64,000 bases of DNA from JAITVM01 sp031551135 (GTDB lineage: Bacteria > Bacillota > Clostridia > Lachnospirales > JAITVM01), in assembly GCA_031551135.1 (NCBI GenBank), contig JAVBOA010000045.1, positions 1 through 64,000 on the forward strand. The letters run 5' to 3'. Positions 52,888 to 61,827 of the stretch are shown one piece after another. Within the stretch, counting starts at the first letter, position 1; the number at the start of each line of letters is the position of its first letter. The notes below the pieces were generated by a model. It had not been told where the DNA came from. It worked only from the letters and a program-made list of their open reading frames with translations, and did not search any database. The position numbers and the translations under genes are program-made.

Positions 52888-52916
52888 TCTTTCAAAGATT
52901 TAATCGATGACTAATA

Positions 52917-53870
52917 TTATTTAAAAATTCGTTCATGTTTTAATTCTTTTTTGTTTGAAATCAATTTAAAAATAAATCCGAGAAAACGGTTTGAAATTAA
53001 ATGCATGTATATTTTCTGTTCGTTGCAGCCGATTCTCATTTTTGCTGTTTCGGCGGTCTGCCCGAAATTTATTGTCTTGAAATTATTATCAATTCCGATT
53101 TTCAAAATTAAAATCAGCATATTGTAATACAAATCATATTCATCACGTTCTGAATAATCCATGCCGCCAAAAATAAAATTCAAAATATCATTTTCCGCCA
53201 TTAGAGAAACAAAAGCAACGGGTTTTTCACCGGCATAAAATACATGTATATCTAAATTTGATTTTATAAAAAAATTTTTATTCAATGTCTCCAAAGGGTA
53301 TTTGCTGTTTTTTAATACTTGTAAATACAAATCATGCAAAGTATCGGAAAAATCGGAATTTTTTATTTTCTTTACCGAAAGATTTTTGCCTTTTTCAATG
53401 GCTTTATTGATTCTTCTTCTATAAGAGTGTCGCAAATTTTTTAAATAATATACAAAAGAATCGAAAGTGTTATCAAAAATAAAATTCGAAAGAGTATTTC
53501 CGCTCGAAACATTCTCCAAAGATTCTAAATTAGAATTTAATATCAGAAACAAGCCTTTTCTTTTTTTGTAGGCTTTTATAAGCTCGGACACTGTACCAGA
53601 ATAACCGATTGCGCATATAGATACAGGAATACCGATTACAGTAATTTTAAAATAAAGCGGAAATTTATTTTTCAAAAACGAAAATATATCAATTTTTATA
53701 TCGTATTCAATACAGGCAAAATTCAATCCCTTAACAAGCCTAAATTCAAGGTTCGTTGAAACTTTGTAAATCTCTATAAAATCCGATTTCAGATATTTAT
53801 TGGACGAAACAAAATTATCCCAATCTTTCGGTATTTCGTTCGGGGCATATATTTCAAAGTCTTTGCTCAT
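52917..53870 (-). CDS. GNAT/FemAB-fold acyltransferase-like protein
   Basis: A 317-residue protein with the shape of BioF2-like/FemAB-fold acetyltransferases (Acetyltransf_6). The segment SFVYYLKNLRHSYRRRINKAIEKGK resembles their basic stretch between the two GNAT halves; VFYAGEKPVAFVSL and the C-terminal NFGQTAETAKMRIGC follow the second half. The function could be transfer of an aminoacyl or acetyl group to a small molecule or surface polymer. Start: ATG overlapping the preceding gene by 17 bases, with AAAGG upstream. Last gene of the radical SAM operon. Confidence 0.65.
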   Translation of the reverse strand: MSKDFEIYAPNEIPKDWDNFVSSNKYLKSDFIEIYKVSTNLEFRLVKGLNFACIEYDIKIDIFSFLKNKFPLYFKITVIGIPVSICAIGYSGTVSELIKAYKKRKGLFLILNSNLESLENVSSGNTLSNFIFDNTFDSFVYYLKNLRHSYRRRINKAIEKGKNLSVKKIKNSDFSDTLHDLYLQVLKNSKYPLETLNKNFFIKSNLDIHVFYAGEKPVAFVSLMAENDILNFIFGGMDYSERDEYDLYYNMLILILKIGIDNNFKTINFGQTAETAKMRIGCNEQKIYMHLISNRFLGFIFKLISNKKELKHERIFK

Positions 53871-54918
53871 AGGCAATATAACCTTTCGATTTTTCGGGAT
53901 AGAATAATTTCGCCAAATTGTAAGAATCACGATTTTCATTGCTGATCCAGCCGCTGTATCCCAATTCTGCATTAGGGAAATCACGGTTTCGGATTTCGAG
54001 CAGATGATTAAGCATTGCAAGCACAAGTCCGGATTTTTTGTATTTTTCCAAAACTCCCATTTCTGCAATTATAAAGGAATTAAATTTGTGTTTTAAAAAC
54101 TTATATTTCAGAAATGTTTTTATTCCGGCTGATTCTCCGTAATTTACAAATTCATTATAATTCGGATACCATAATAAAAAGCCAATCGGCGTATCGCCGT
54201 CATATCCTATTAATAAACTCTCTTTATGCAATAAAGGCCACATTTCTTTAAATAATTCTTTGTCTTCGGCGTATTCACGGATATAATAATAAAAATGCCC
54301 GTCAAAAATTTCATTATTCAAATCGGTAAATATCTTCATTGAATGATTAAAATCAGCAAAAGATTTAATTTTATAATTGCAGTAGTTTTTTGACAAATTC
54401 AAAAGTCGTTTATTCAAATTTTCGATTTCTCCTCGAAAAATTGAGAATTCATGTTTAATAAATTTATATTTTTCAAAATAATCTAAATAATATTCGGGAT
54501 TATAAATCTGCCCGAAAGAAATTTCTGAAGCATAGTCCGACGCTAAAAATCCTACGGAGTAATTGCAATGACCGTTTATTGAATAAAAAATATTTTTACA
54601 ATTAAGCTCTTTTGCTTTTTTATGAGTAATTTCCATAAGCAAATCAAATTCATCAAATGTATTTTCCAAAGCTTCGAAAAAAGAAAAATAGAGCGTATCC
54701 GGATTGTTTTTGTGTCTGATGAGAATAGACACGCATTTTAAACCGTTATTATCGACACCAAGAATCCATTGCTTGGAATTTTTATAAAAAGCAGAATTTT
54801 TTTTTGAAGTCAATTTTAATAAAGATATTTTATTATCTTTGTAATGCGGCGTATTTTTATAAATTGAATTAATAAAATTTATGTATATATTCAAGCTTTT
54901 GATTTCTACAATTTTCAT
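53854..54918 (-). CDS. GNAT-like acyltransferase of the radical SAM operon
   Basis: A 354-residue protein whose N-terminus (NFINSIYKNTPHYKD) resembles the xxxYxxxPxWxPP opening of a group of large GNAT-like proteins. The central and C-terminal parts carry acetyltransferase-like strands: SLLIGYDGDTPIGFLLWYPN and IAEMGVLEKYKKSGLVLAMLNHLLE (a Q/R-x-x-G-like loop with Lys-Ser-Gly). Substrate unknown. It is 36 bp downstream of a radical SAM gene with AAAAGGTG before ATG and overlaps the following gene. Confidence 0.68.
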   Translation of the reverse strand: MKIVEIKSLNIYINFINSIYKNTPHYKDNKISLLKLTSKKNSAFYKNSKQWILGVDNNGLKCVSILIRHKNNPDTLYFSFFEALENTFDEFDLLMEITHKKAKELNCKNIFYSINGHCNYSVGFLASDYASEISFGQIYNPEYYLDYFEKYKFIKHEFSIFRGEIENLNKRLLNLSKNYCNYKIKSFADFNHSMKIFTDLNNEIFDGHFYYYIREYAEDKELFKEMWPLLHKESLLIGYDGDTPIGFLLWYPNYNEFVNYGESAGIKTFLKYKFLKHKFNSFIIAEMGVLEKYKKSGLVLAMLNHLLEIRNRDFPNAELGYSGWISNENRDSYNLAKLFYPEKSKGYIAYEQRL

Positions 54919-54954
54919 TTGCGCACCTTTTCAGTTTCGATGTAATGATTTATT

Positions 54955-56268
54955 TCATATAATATTCGGCGTAATGCCTTTATAAATCTGGTATCTGTAG
55001 AACAAATTAATATATAAATAAAAAAGATATTTGCCCGGGTTTTTGAAAAAATCTTTTCGAATTATGGTTCGCATAAAAATAGATTTATACGAAAAAACTT
55101 CCTTATATAAATCCCAATAGGCTTTTGTGAGTTCTTCCGGAGACATATTTTTTGGTTTATGAACAGCAAAAGAACCGTTGTAAGAATAAATTTTCCGATT
55201 TACAATTCGGTTTTCCTTTAACATTTCCTTGAAAAAAACAGTACCCGGAATCGGCGTTAATATATAAAATCTCGGAACAACGATTTTGTTTTCCGTAATA
55301 AAATCGGCGGTTCTTCTGATGGATTCCAAAGTGTCTCCGTCTGCACCGATTACCATTTCTGTCGAAACATCTATTCCGGCAGCGGTGATTTTTTTTATTT
55401 GACTGGAATATTTGCTCGACTGCGCCCAGGATTTATTCATATAATTTAATGATTCTTGGCTTATGCTCTCGATTCCGAAGGACAAAGATATACATCCGCT
55501 GTCGGCGATTATTTTCAAAATTTCGGGATTATCGGCGATATTTATAGAGCATTGAGAAAGCCATTTCATATTCAGCTTTTTAATCTCTTTTGCAAGTTTT
55601 ATTAAATATTCGGTATCCGAAAAAATATTGTCATCCAATAATAAAAATTTATTGTAACCAAGCCGTTTTATTACTTTTATATCCCGAAGGACTTCCGAAA
55701 TATCCCGTTTTAGATATTTATTTTTGTAAAGGCAATAAACAGAGCAGAACGTGCACGAGTTTGGGCAGCCGCGCCCCGCTTGAACAGGCAGGAAATCGCC
55801 GATTTTCTTGTTTGTCAGAATTTTATAATCGGGAGTAGGGTAAGTCAGTTTTTCCAAAGGAATATTATAAAACTCTTGAAGTTTATTATTTTTATAGTCT
55901 TCGAGCATTTTTAAAAAGGAAATTTCCGCATCGCCGATTATTACCGAATCGCAATATTTTTTTGCTTCTTTAGGCATTAAAGATGCCATATATCCGCCCA
56001 TAATGACGGTTTTTCCAAGCTTTTTAAATCGTTTTGCAATATCAATGGATCGTATAATGGCGTGACCCATTCCGGAGATTGCGATTATTTCGGCATCGGT
56101 ATTGAAATTGACTTTATCAATGGTTTCCAGACAAAGCTCCATTTTTGTGTCGTTCGGCAAAATCGCAGATAAAACCGCAGGCGCAAGCCCGACAAAATAC
56201 AATTTATTTTTTTTGATTAATTTTTTGTTTTCATAATATGGGGTCGATTGAATAAAGTAAATTTTCAT
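54955..56268 (-). CDS. B12-binding-type radical SAM protein D
   Basis: 437 residues. The N-terminal half (about 1-140) is Rossmann-like, with AEIIAISGMGHAI and GKTVIMGGYMASLMP as in cobalamin-binding radical SAM proteins, though no DxHxxG ligand motif is visible. The radical SAM core has C168, C172 and C175 (GRGCPNSCTFC) and GIESISQESLN. The C-terminal segment carries TPIPGTVFF. The sequence is closer to hopanoid-methylase-like (HpnR) proteins than to its three neighbours. It begins one base after the preceding stop. Confidence 0.85.
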   Translation of the reverse strand: MKIYFIQSTPYYENKKLIKKNKLYFVGLAPAVLSAILPNDTKMELCLETIDKVNFNTDAEIIAISGMGHAIIRSIDIAKRFKKLGKTVIMGGYMASLMPKEAKKYCDSVIIGDAEISFLKMLEDYKNNKLQEFYNIPLEKLTYPTPDYKILTNKKIGDFLPVQAGRGCPNSCTFCSVYCLYKNKYLKRDISEVLRDIKVIKRLGYNKFLLLDDNIFSDTEYLIKLAKEIKKLNMKWLSQCSINIADNPEILKIIADSGCISLSFGIESISQESLNYMNKSWAQSSKYSSQIKKITAAGIDVSTEMVIGADGDTLESIRRTADFITENKIVVPRFYILTPIPGTVFFKEMLKENRIVNRKIYSYNGSFAVHKPKNMSPEELTKAYWDLYKEVFSYKSIFMRTIIRKDFFKNPGKYLFYLYINLFYRYQIYKGITPNII

Positions 56269-56269
56269 T

Positions 56270-57619
56270 TTACACCTTCAAAATCAATTTAATTAAATTT
56301 TTAGTCAGATTGAAATAAAATTTATAATCCATAAATCTATAGGCATCTTGTTTTTTTCCATACAAAAATATTTTGGCGTTTAGCATAAAGAAATAAAAAT
56401 AGAACGAAAATACCGATAATTTTTCGGGTTTCATAACTAAATGCAAAAAATCCCAATTTTCTATCCGCTTGCAGTTAATGCTTTTTCTGTATTTATTGAA
56501 AATATCCGTACCAGGGATCGGCGTAAAAATTGAAGCCGTGACATAAGACATCCGATTTTTCACAACCCATCGATAGACTTGGTCAAAATACTTTTTATCG
56601 GCATCAATCGGAATTACTAAAAGCGCGATTGGCTCGGCGTTGTATTTTTTTAAAACAGAAATTGCCTTGTCGTTATTATCCGTGTTGTTGCTTTTCGAAT
56701 ATTCCGCTAAATATTTATCCGTAACAGCCTCGAAACCAATCAAGAAATATTTAAAACCGATTTCCTTTAATTCTTTGATTAGCTTTGGATTATTCGCAAC
56801 GAAATCTGAGCGGGCATAACAAACGAAATTTTTTTCGATATTATTTTCTTTTATCAGCTTTATAAATTCGGAAACTCTTTTTTTGTCTACAAGAAAATCA
56901 TCATCAACAATTTGTATATTTTTTGTTTTTATAGATTTTATTTCATCTATAATTAATTCAAGAGCGCGCACAGAATATTGACCGCAATTTAATTTTGTAC
57001 AATAGCAAAAAGAGCAGTTATACGGGCAGGAAAACGAAGCTTTAATTGTGGCAACTTCCTCCAAATCCAAATATCTGTAATATTTTTTATTTTTATAAAA
57101 AAAGTCACGTTTCGGTATCGGCAATTCGTTTATATCAACAGGTTTTAATTTATTTTTGTAGAATTTATTTTCGATTTTATAGCAAAGTCCGTTAATTGTA
57201 TTTAATTGTGAAATATCATTTTTTTTAATCGCATTTACCAGAAATGCGAAATCGTTTACCGAAGCACTGCGAAAAATAAAATCAATATTTTCATTGTAAA
57301 AACGTTTGTAATTAAGTTGAGCATAAGTTCCGCCGATTATTGTAATGATATGCGGATTATATTTTTTAGCAATTCGGCAATAGTCTTTGACTAAATTTTC
57401 CTGTGTGATATATCCGGTTACAGCCAAAATATCGGGCTTAAATTTTTTCATAACTCTCTCGAACGGTCTTTTTTCGATAATTCCGTCATAAATCTCTACA
57501 TCTTCATTAGATAAAACTGTTTGTAAATATTCTAGCTCCAGCGGCTCGGCATCGATTAAATTCAAATATCCAAATAAATTTGCCGCTTTTGGTCGAACTA
57601 ACAAAATTCGTGTTTTCAT
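56270..57619 (-). CDS. B12-binding-type radical SAM protein C
   Basis: 449 residues, one of three related tandem copies (56270-60270). The N-terminus MKTRILLVRPKAANLFGYLN, then AEPLELEYLQTVL and PDILAVTGYITQENLVKDYC, is B12-domain-like without the DxHxxG histidine. The core has C198, C202 and C205 (SCPYNCSFC) and a nearby extra CYC. IVDDDFLVDKKRV and IGFEAVTDKYLAEYSK are shared with its paralogues. Its ATG overlaps the preceding stop as ATGA. Confidence 0.87.
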   Translation of the reverse strand: MKTRILLVRPKAANLFGYLNLIDAEPLELEYLQTVLSNEDVEIYDGIIEKRPFERVMKKFKPDILAVTGYITQENLVKDYCRIAKKYNPHIITIIGGTYAQLNYKRFYNENIDFIFRSASVNDFAFLVNAIKKNDISQLNTINGLCYKIENKFYKNKLKPVDINELPIPKRDFFYKNKKYYRYLDLEEVATIKASFSCPYNCSFCYCTKLNCGQYSVRALELIIDEIKSIKTKNIQIVDDDFLVDKKRVSEFIKLIKENNIEKNFVCYARSDFVANNPKLIKELKEIGFKYFLIGFEAVTDKYLAEYSKSNNTDNNDKAISVLKKYNAEPIALLVIPIDADKKYFDQVYRWVVKNRMSYVTASIFTPIPGTDIFNKYRKSINCKRIENWDFLHLVMKPEKLSVFSFYFYFFMLNAKIFLYGKKQDAYRFMDYKFYFNLTKNLIKLILKV

Positions 57620-58989
57620 AAGCTTTTAAAAATATTCTTCAAATACACTCTGAAAATTCGGCGGAAACCAAAAATCATTCTTATAATATTTTTGAAATCA
57701 AATGTTTTCAAAGTATAGAGGAGTGTAGTTTTATTTAGATTGACTTTTAATGCGATTTTAAAAACTTCAATATAATAATCATGAAGGCTCATTTTTGAGG
57801 GCATAATTACAACATCACCGAAATTCCATTTTTCATATTCTTCAATCGAATAAATCAAGCGGTCTTTGTATTGCTCGTATAAATCTGTCAAAGGATGCGG
57901 AATAAGCGGAGAAAATGACATCAATTCAGGATTCAGCAGATTCAAGTATTTCAGCATTTTTTTAAAATCGTCTTTGTCCCAATCCGGATGGACTATAAAC
58001 GAACCATAACAAGCAATTTTATTTTTGTGCAGGATTTTCACGGCCTCCAGATTTTCATCCGTATTCGCCGGTTTATTGTATTCTTGCAAGCGTATATCGT
58101 CGAACGCTTCAAAACCGACGATTACAGCGGAGAGGCCGTTTTTTGCCAATCTTTTGAATAATTCCGGTTTTTCCAAAATACTGTTTGTGCTTCCGTAGCA
58201 AATATATTTTTTCTTTATATTATGTTTTTCCAACAGATCGCAAAACTCAATTAATCGTTTTTCATTAATCAAAAAATCATTATCGCAAATCATTATGTTT
58301 TTTTCTTCTATTTCGGAAATCTGCCGGAATACTTCTGATATAGGCAACTCAATTAAATTTTCGCCTTCCAAACGCCAGCGGACACAGAAATTACAGCGGT
58401 TACGGCAACCATATGCTGTTTGCATGACGGCGCAAGGCTGGAATCCTACATATTTATAATTTTTTCGGTAACGCTTTGTAATTTCGCGGTCGGGAATTAC
58501 GTATTCGTTCAAACAGAATTTACCGTTGTTTATAAATTTATGATTTCGGGAATACACGCCTTCGATTATTTCGGAAAAATCTCTTTTTTCTATGCAATCA
58601 AATAATTTATATATATTTTCACGGGTAGTAGATTTAAAAACAAAATCAATATCTTTTTTAAAAAAGCAATTCGAAAAACAAGAAGCGTGAACGCCGCCGA
58701 CCATTACAAAAATTTTTTTATTGAAAGCTTTGGTCATTTTAGCAATTTTCGAAACATTAACAACATCCGAACATTGCGAAGTAATTCCGACAATATCCGG
58801 TTTAAAATTTTGCAGATAGTATTCTAAACTGTTTTTTTCATCAGCCATAAAATCCACAAGCAAAACTTTGTGATTTTGTTCTTTTAAAATTGTCGAGACG
58901 CATGCAATTCCGAGCGGCTCGCCAAAAAAGAAATTTCTGATAGAAGTAATATTTTCGTTCAGCCACGGTCTGATTAATAAAACTCTCAT
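57616..58989 (-). CDS. B12-binding-type radical SAM protein B
   Basis: 457 residues, paralogous to its neighbours. GEPLGIACVSTILKEQNHKV and VMVGGVHASCFSNCFF represent the cobalamin-type domain. C195, C199 and C202 in GCRNRCNFC bind the [4Fe-4S] cluster. ICDNDFLINEKRL and VGFEAFDDIRLQEYNKP repeat the pattern of A and C. The C-terminal tail (MSLHDYYIEVFKIALK) is also shared. It begins three bases after gene A with an RBS inside gene A's last codons. Confidence 0.87.
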   Translation of the reverse strand: MRVLLIRPWLNENITSIRNFFFGEPLGIACVSTILKEQNHKVLLVDFMADEKNSLEYYLQNFKPDIVGITSQCSDVVNVSKIAKMTKAFNKKIFVMVGGVHASCFSNCFFKKDIDFVFKSTTRENIYKLFDCIEKRDFSEIIEGVYSRNHKFINNGKFCLNEYVIPDREITKRYRKNYKYVGFQPCAVMQTAYGCRNRCNFCVRWRLEGENLIELPISEVFRQISEIEEKNIMICDNDFLINEKRLIEFCDLLEKHNIKKKYICYGSTNSILEKPELFKRLAKNGLSAVIVGFEAFDDIRLQEYNKPANTDENLEAVKILHKNKIACYGSFIVHPDWDKDDFKKMLKYLNLLNPELMSFSPLIPHPLTDLYEQYKDRLIYSIEEYEKWNFGDVVIMPSKMSLHDYYIEVFKIALKVNLNKTTLLYTLKTFDFKNIIRMIFGFRRIFRVYLKNIFKSL

Positions 58990-58992
58990 ATT

Positions 58993-60270
58993 CTAACCTC
59001 TAATCATTTTAAGAATATATTGTATACTCACATGTGTAGAGCCTGCGGATAATTTTAGAGAACGCAAAAAGCCGTATTTTTTTATTATGTAAAAAATCGA
59101 TTTTGGTCTGAAAGTTATTTTATAGTACAATTTAATTATCTCGAAATAATATCTCCGTACGGAAATTTTTTTCGGCTTTAAAACAATATGCGCCATATCC
59201 CATTTTTCTTTTTGGGAGAAGGGAACCAGCAAATCATTTTTGCATTCTTCAAAATACGGAGTATTCGGCATCGGCGTGAAAGGCTGCAAATTGACGAATT
59301 TCAAATCGTACAATTCGATTAATTTATATAAATCATAAAAATCGTGAATGCTCATACTTGGGTCGAGCATAAGAGTTCCATAACATTCAATATCGTATTT
59401 TTGCAAAATTCGAACGGCGTTCAAATTATCATTCAATTTGGTTTTTTTATTATAAGAATCCAATTTTGCTTGCGAATCCGATTCAAGCCCGACAATTACG
59501 GCCCTTAATCCGATTTCCTTGAGTTTTTTTATAATATCCTCGTTTTTTGCAATAAAGTCGGCGCGTCCATATACCAAAAATCTTTTGTGCAAATTATTTT
59601 TTCGGATTTTGAAAATAAATTCGTTTAGTCTTTTTCTGTTAAACAAAAAATCGTCATCTACAATATAAATTTCTTTTTGTTTTATTGTTTTCAATTCGGC
59701 GATGACATCGTCTATAACGCGAGGTATATAATCGCTTATTTCTTTGCAAAAACAAAAATTGCAATTATACGGGCAGCCGAAAGAAGTTTTTATTAAGGCG
59801 CAATTATCATGAAAGAGATAATAATATTTTTTTCGGTATTTTTTTGGCAGATTTCGATCCGGAAGAACAACGTGCATATTTTTTATTCGCATATATTCGA
59901 AAAACTCATCATTTTTGCTCGAAACAAAATCTATATTTTTGTCCGAAAAATCATTCGGGCAGACCGCCGCGTGTACTCCGCCGACAATAATTTTTATTTT
60001 TGGATTTATGTTTTTAATCTTTTTAGCGTAAGACTTAATTACATTTACATGAGAAATATATCCCGTAATTCCGACATAATCCGGAGAATATTTTTTTATA
60101 AAAAACTCAATCGGCTTATTTTCAAGAATCATATCGATTATTTTTACTTTAAAATTATTCTGCGTTAAAATCGCTTTTAAAGTCATGAGCTCGAGCGGCT
60201 CGCAAACCATGATTGATTGAAGCCCGATTGTTTCATTATGCGGTTTTGGTCTAATCAATAATATTTTCAT
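58993..60270 (-). CDS. B12-binding-type radical SAM protein A
   Basis: 425 residues, first of the three paralogues. CEPLELMTLKAILTQNNFKV and IIVGGVHAAVCPNDF make up the N-terminal domain. C166, C170 and C173 (GCPYNCNFC) lie in the core. IVDDDFLFNRKRLNEF and VGLESDSQAKLDSYNKK match the paralogues. B12-type radical SAM proteins methylate or rearrange unactivated carbons. GAGGAAAA precedes the ATG. The first bases overlap the methyltransferase gene by 20. Confidence 0.87.
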   Translation of the reverse strand: MKILLIRPKPHNETIGLQSIMVCEPLELMTLKAILTQNNFKVKIIDMILENKPIEFFIKKYSPDYVGITGYISHVNVIKSYAKKIKNINPKIKIIVGGVHAAVCPNDFSDKNIDFVSSKNDEFFEYMRIKNMHVVLPDRNLPKKYRKKYYYLFHDNCALIKTSFGCPYNCNFCFCKEISDYIPRVIDDVIAELKTIKQKEIYIVDDDFLFNRKRLNEFIFKIRKNNLHKRFLVYGRADFIAKNEDIIKKLKEIGLRAVIVGLESDSQAKLDSYNKKTKLNDNLNAVRILQKYDIECYGTLMLDPSMSIHDFYDLYKLIELYDLKFVNLQPFTPMPNTPYFEECKNDLLVPFSQKEKWDMAHIVLKPKKISVRRYYFEIIKLYYKITFRPKSIFYIIKKYGFLRSLKLSAGSTHVSIQYILKMIRG

Positions 60271-60883
60271 CTTTTTTCCTCATAATAAATCCTGCGATTG
60301 TCGGCATAAAAAAGATTTCTTTAATGATATAAGTTTTTATTTTGAATTTATCTCTAAAGATTTTTTTAAAATCCTTTATCGATAAATAATCGGCTTTTTC
60401 GGCAGTCAATTCGACAATGAAATAAACAATTTTATCATAAATATTATTTATTGAAGACTGGATAAAAATCGCCGTTCCGCCGTCGCTTAGCAAATTCAAA
60501 ACAATATCGGGAAAATCTTTTTTATTCTTATAATACGGAAATGAATGTGAACAAATTATAATATCAAATTTATTTTTGGATTTTAAATTTTCGGCTGATG
60601 ATTTAATAAAGCGGATACCCGGATTTTTATCTCTTGAAATTTTCAGCATGGTCTCCGAATTGTCAATTCCAATTATATTAATATCATCGAATATCATATT
60701 TAGCTCAAAAATAAGCTGACCGGTGCCGCAGCCGATATCCAAAATATTTAAAGTTTTATTTTCGTTTTTATATATATGCTTTATTATTTTAATAATGGAA
60801 TCTCTGGTTGGCTGTAAAGAATATTTTTGCACCCAAAGTTTGTCATATTTAACAGCTAGCTTGTCCCATACATTTTTTGTCAT
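60251..60883 (-). CDS. SAM-dependent methyltransferase, class I
   Basis: A 210-residue methyltransferase. Motif I is NILDIGCGTGQLI (about 42-54), followed by the acidic IIGIDNSETML, then DIIICSHSF at motif IV. The N-terminus (MTKNVWDKLAVKYDKLWVQK) is of the ubiE/type 11 kind. The target is unknown. It leads the radical SAM operon; GAGGTGAG precedes the ATG. Confidence 0.85.
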   Translation of the reverse strand: MTKNVWDKLAVKYDKLWVQKYSLQPTRDSIIKIIKHIYKNENKTLNILDIGCGTGQLIFELNMIFDDINIIGIDNSETMLKISRDKNPGIRFIKSSAENLKSKNKFDIIICSHSFPYYKNKKDFPDIVLNLLSDGGTAIFIQSSINNIYDKIVYFIVELTAEKADYLSIKDFKKIFRDKFKIKTYIIKEIFFMPTIAGFIMRKKDENIID

Positions 60884-60920
60884 ATCTCACCTCAGCACGA
60901 TTTTTTTAAAACTAATTCTT

Positions 60921-60949
60921 ATTATAGCATTAAGGATTATATATTATAA
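60921..60949 (-). promoter_or_regulatory. Promoter of the radical SAM operon
   Basis: On the minus strand: TTATAA (60949-60944), 17-bp spacer, TATAAT (60926-60921) with an extended TGC before it. A start near 60914 would give a leader of about 30 nt. It lies between the membrane-protein gene and the methyltransferase gene, so the operon may start here. Confidence 0.6.
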
Positions 60950-60986
60950 TGTATTTTTCGACAGAATTTTTATGTACTTATTAAAT

Positions 60987-61586
60987 CTATATTTTTTTTG
61001 ATACGAAATTAATTTTTTGAAGCATGGTAATAAAATATACAGCTAAGGCGGAATGCATGCTGATTACGGTGAAATACCTCAAAAATATGACAGGGTATTC
61101 AACAATAGAAAGAAATCCATAATACGAGACTTGCATAAAAACCCAAGATATAGAAAACGATAGGAAAAATATAAAAAGAATAATATTGGCATCTTTTTTC
61201 TGGTTGGCAAGAAGTTTGTTATAAATCGATTTTGATGTAATATATCCAAATATACTGCCGGAAAAGAATTGGAGTATCAGCGCCACGGTTGAATATATCG
61301 GGGATAATCTTTCGGTATTTTTCATCATGTCACGAACTATAACTTCTCCGATATTCATAGAGTGAATTCCGGTTTCGCCGCCGGAGCGGTCGACTGTTAC
61401 GGAATCGAAATGTAAAATAAAATCCGAAAGTATTGTGATAAATAAAAAAGTAATTGCAAGAAAAACAAAGCGGGTCAAAACACTTTTATCGTTTGCTACG
61501 AAATTATTTCTTATTTTATTTTGCAAACTCCTTTTTGGCAGATAAATTATCAGAGAAAATATTACCGGAAACAATAAAACTATCAT
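60987..61586 (-). CDS. Hypothetical five-helix membrane protein
   Basis: Not recognised. 199 residues with about five hydrophobic segments (1-16, 38-60, 97-118, 130-152, 160-190) and a polar loop (about 62-95). GAGGAGGAT is a strong ribosome site. It is upstream of and co-directional with the radical SAM operon at 103 bp and could supply membrane association, but a promoter between them makes co-expression unsure. Confidence 0.7.
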   Translation of the reverse strand: MIVLLFPVIFSLIIYLPKRSLQNKIRNNFVANDKSVLTRFVFLAITFLFITILSDFILHFDSVTVDRSGGETGIHSMNIGEVIVRDMMKNTERLSPIYSTVALILQFFSGSIFGYITSKSIYNKLLANQKKDANIILFIFFLSFSISWVFMQVSYYGFLSIVEYPVIFLRYFTVISMHSALAVYFITMLQKINFVSKKI

Positions 61587-61677
61587 TTTTAAATCCTCCT
61601 CGAAGACGTTTAAATCTATATCGGAAAATTAGTTGCATTTCATATTTATATTTTTAAACTTCGCTGTGCATAAATTG

Positions 61678-61705
61678 TTGACAAATTAATTATATGCTGT
61701 AAAAT
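61678..61705 (+). promoter_or_regulatory. SigA-type promoter of rlmB
   Basis: TTGACA (61678-61683), 16-bp spacer, TAAAAT (61700-61705). The rlmB ATG is about 120 bases downstream. The leader contains no obvious structure. Confidence 0.75.
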
Positions 61706-61827
61706 CAAATAGCATAAAGTATTCTTATGACAGATTAATCTTGGCTTTGAAGTGTATAAAGCCGTTTTTCTGAGAATAAAAAACAACGGAATATGTTCAG
61801 CAAATGCTGTTAGGAAAGGGAATTAAA

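Noticed and set aside
52917..54068. A 66-residue N-terminal extension of the last radical SAM operon gene
   Set aside because: It would overlap the preceding gene by 215 bp; the ATG at 53870 gives a normal short overlap.
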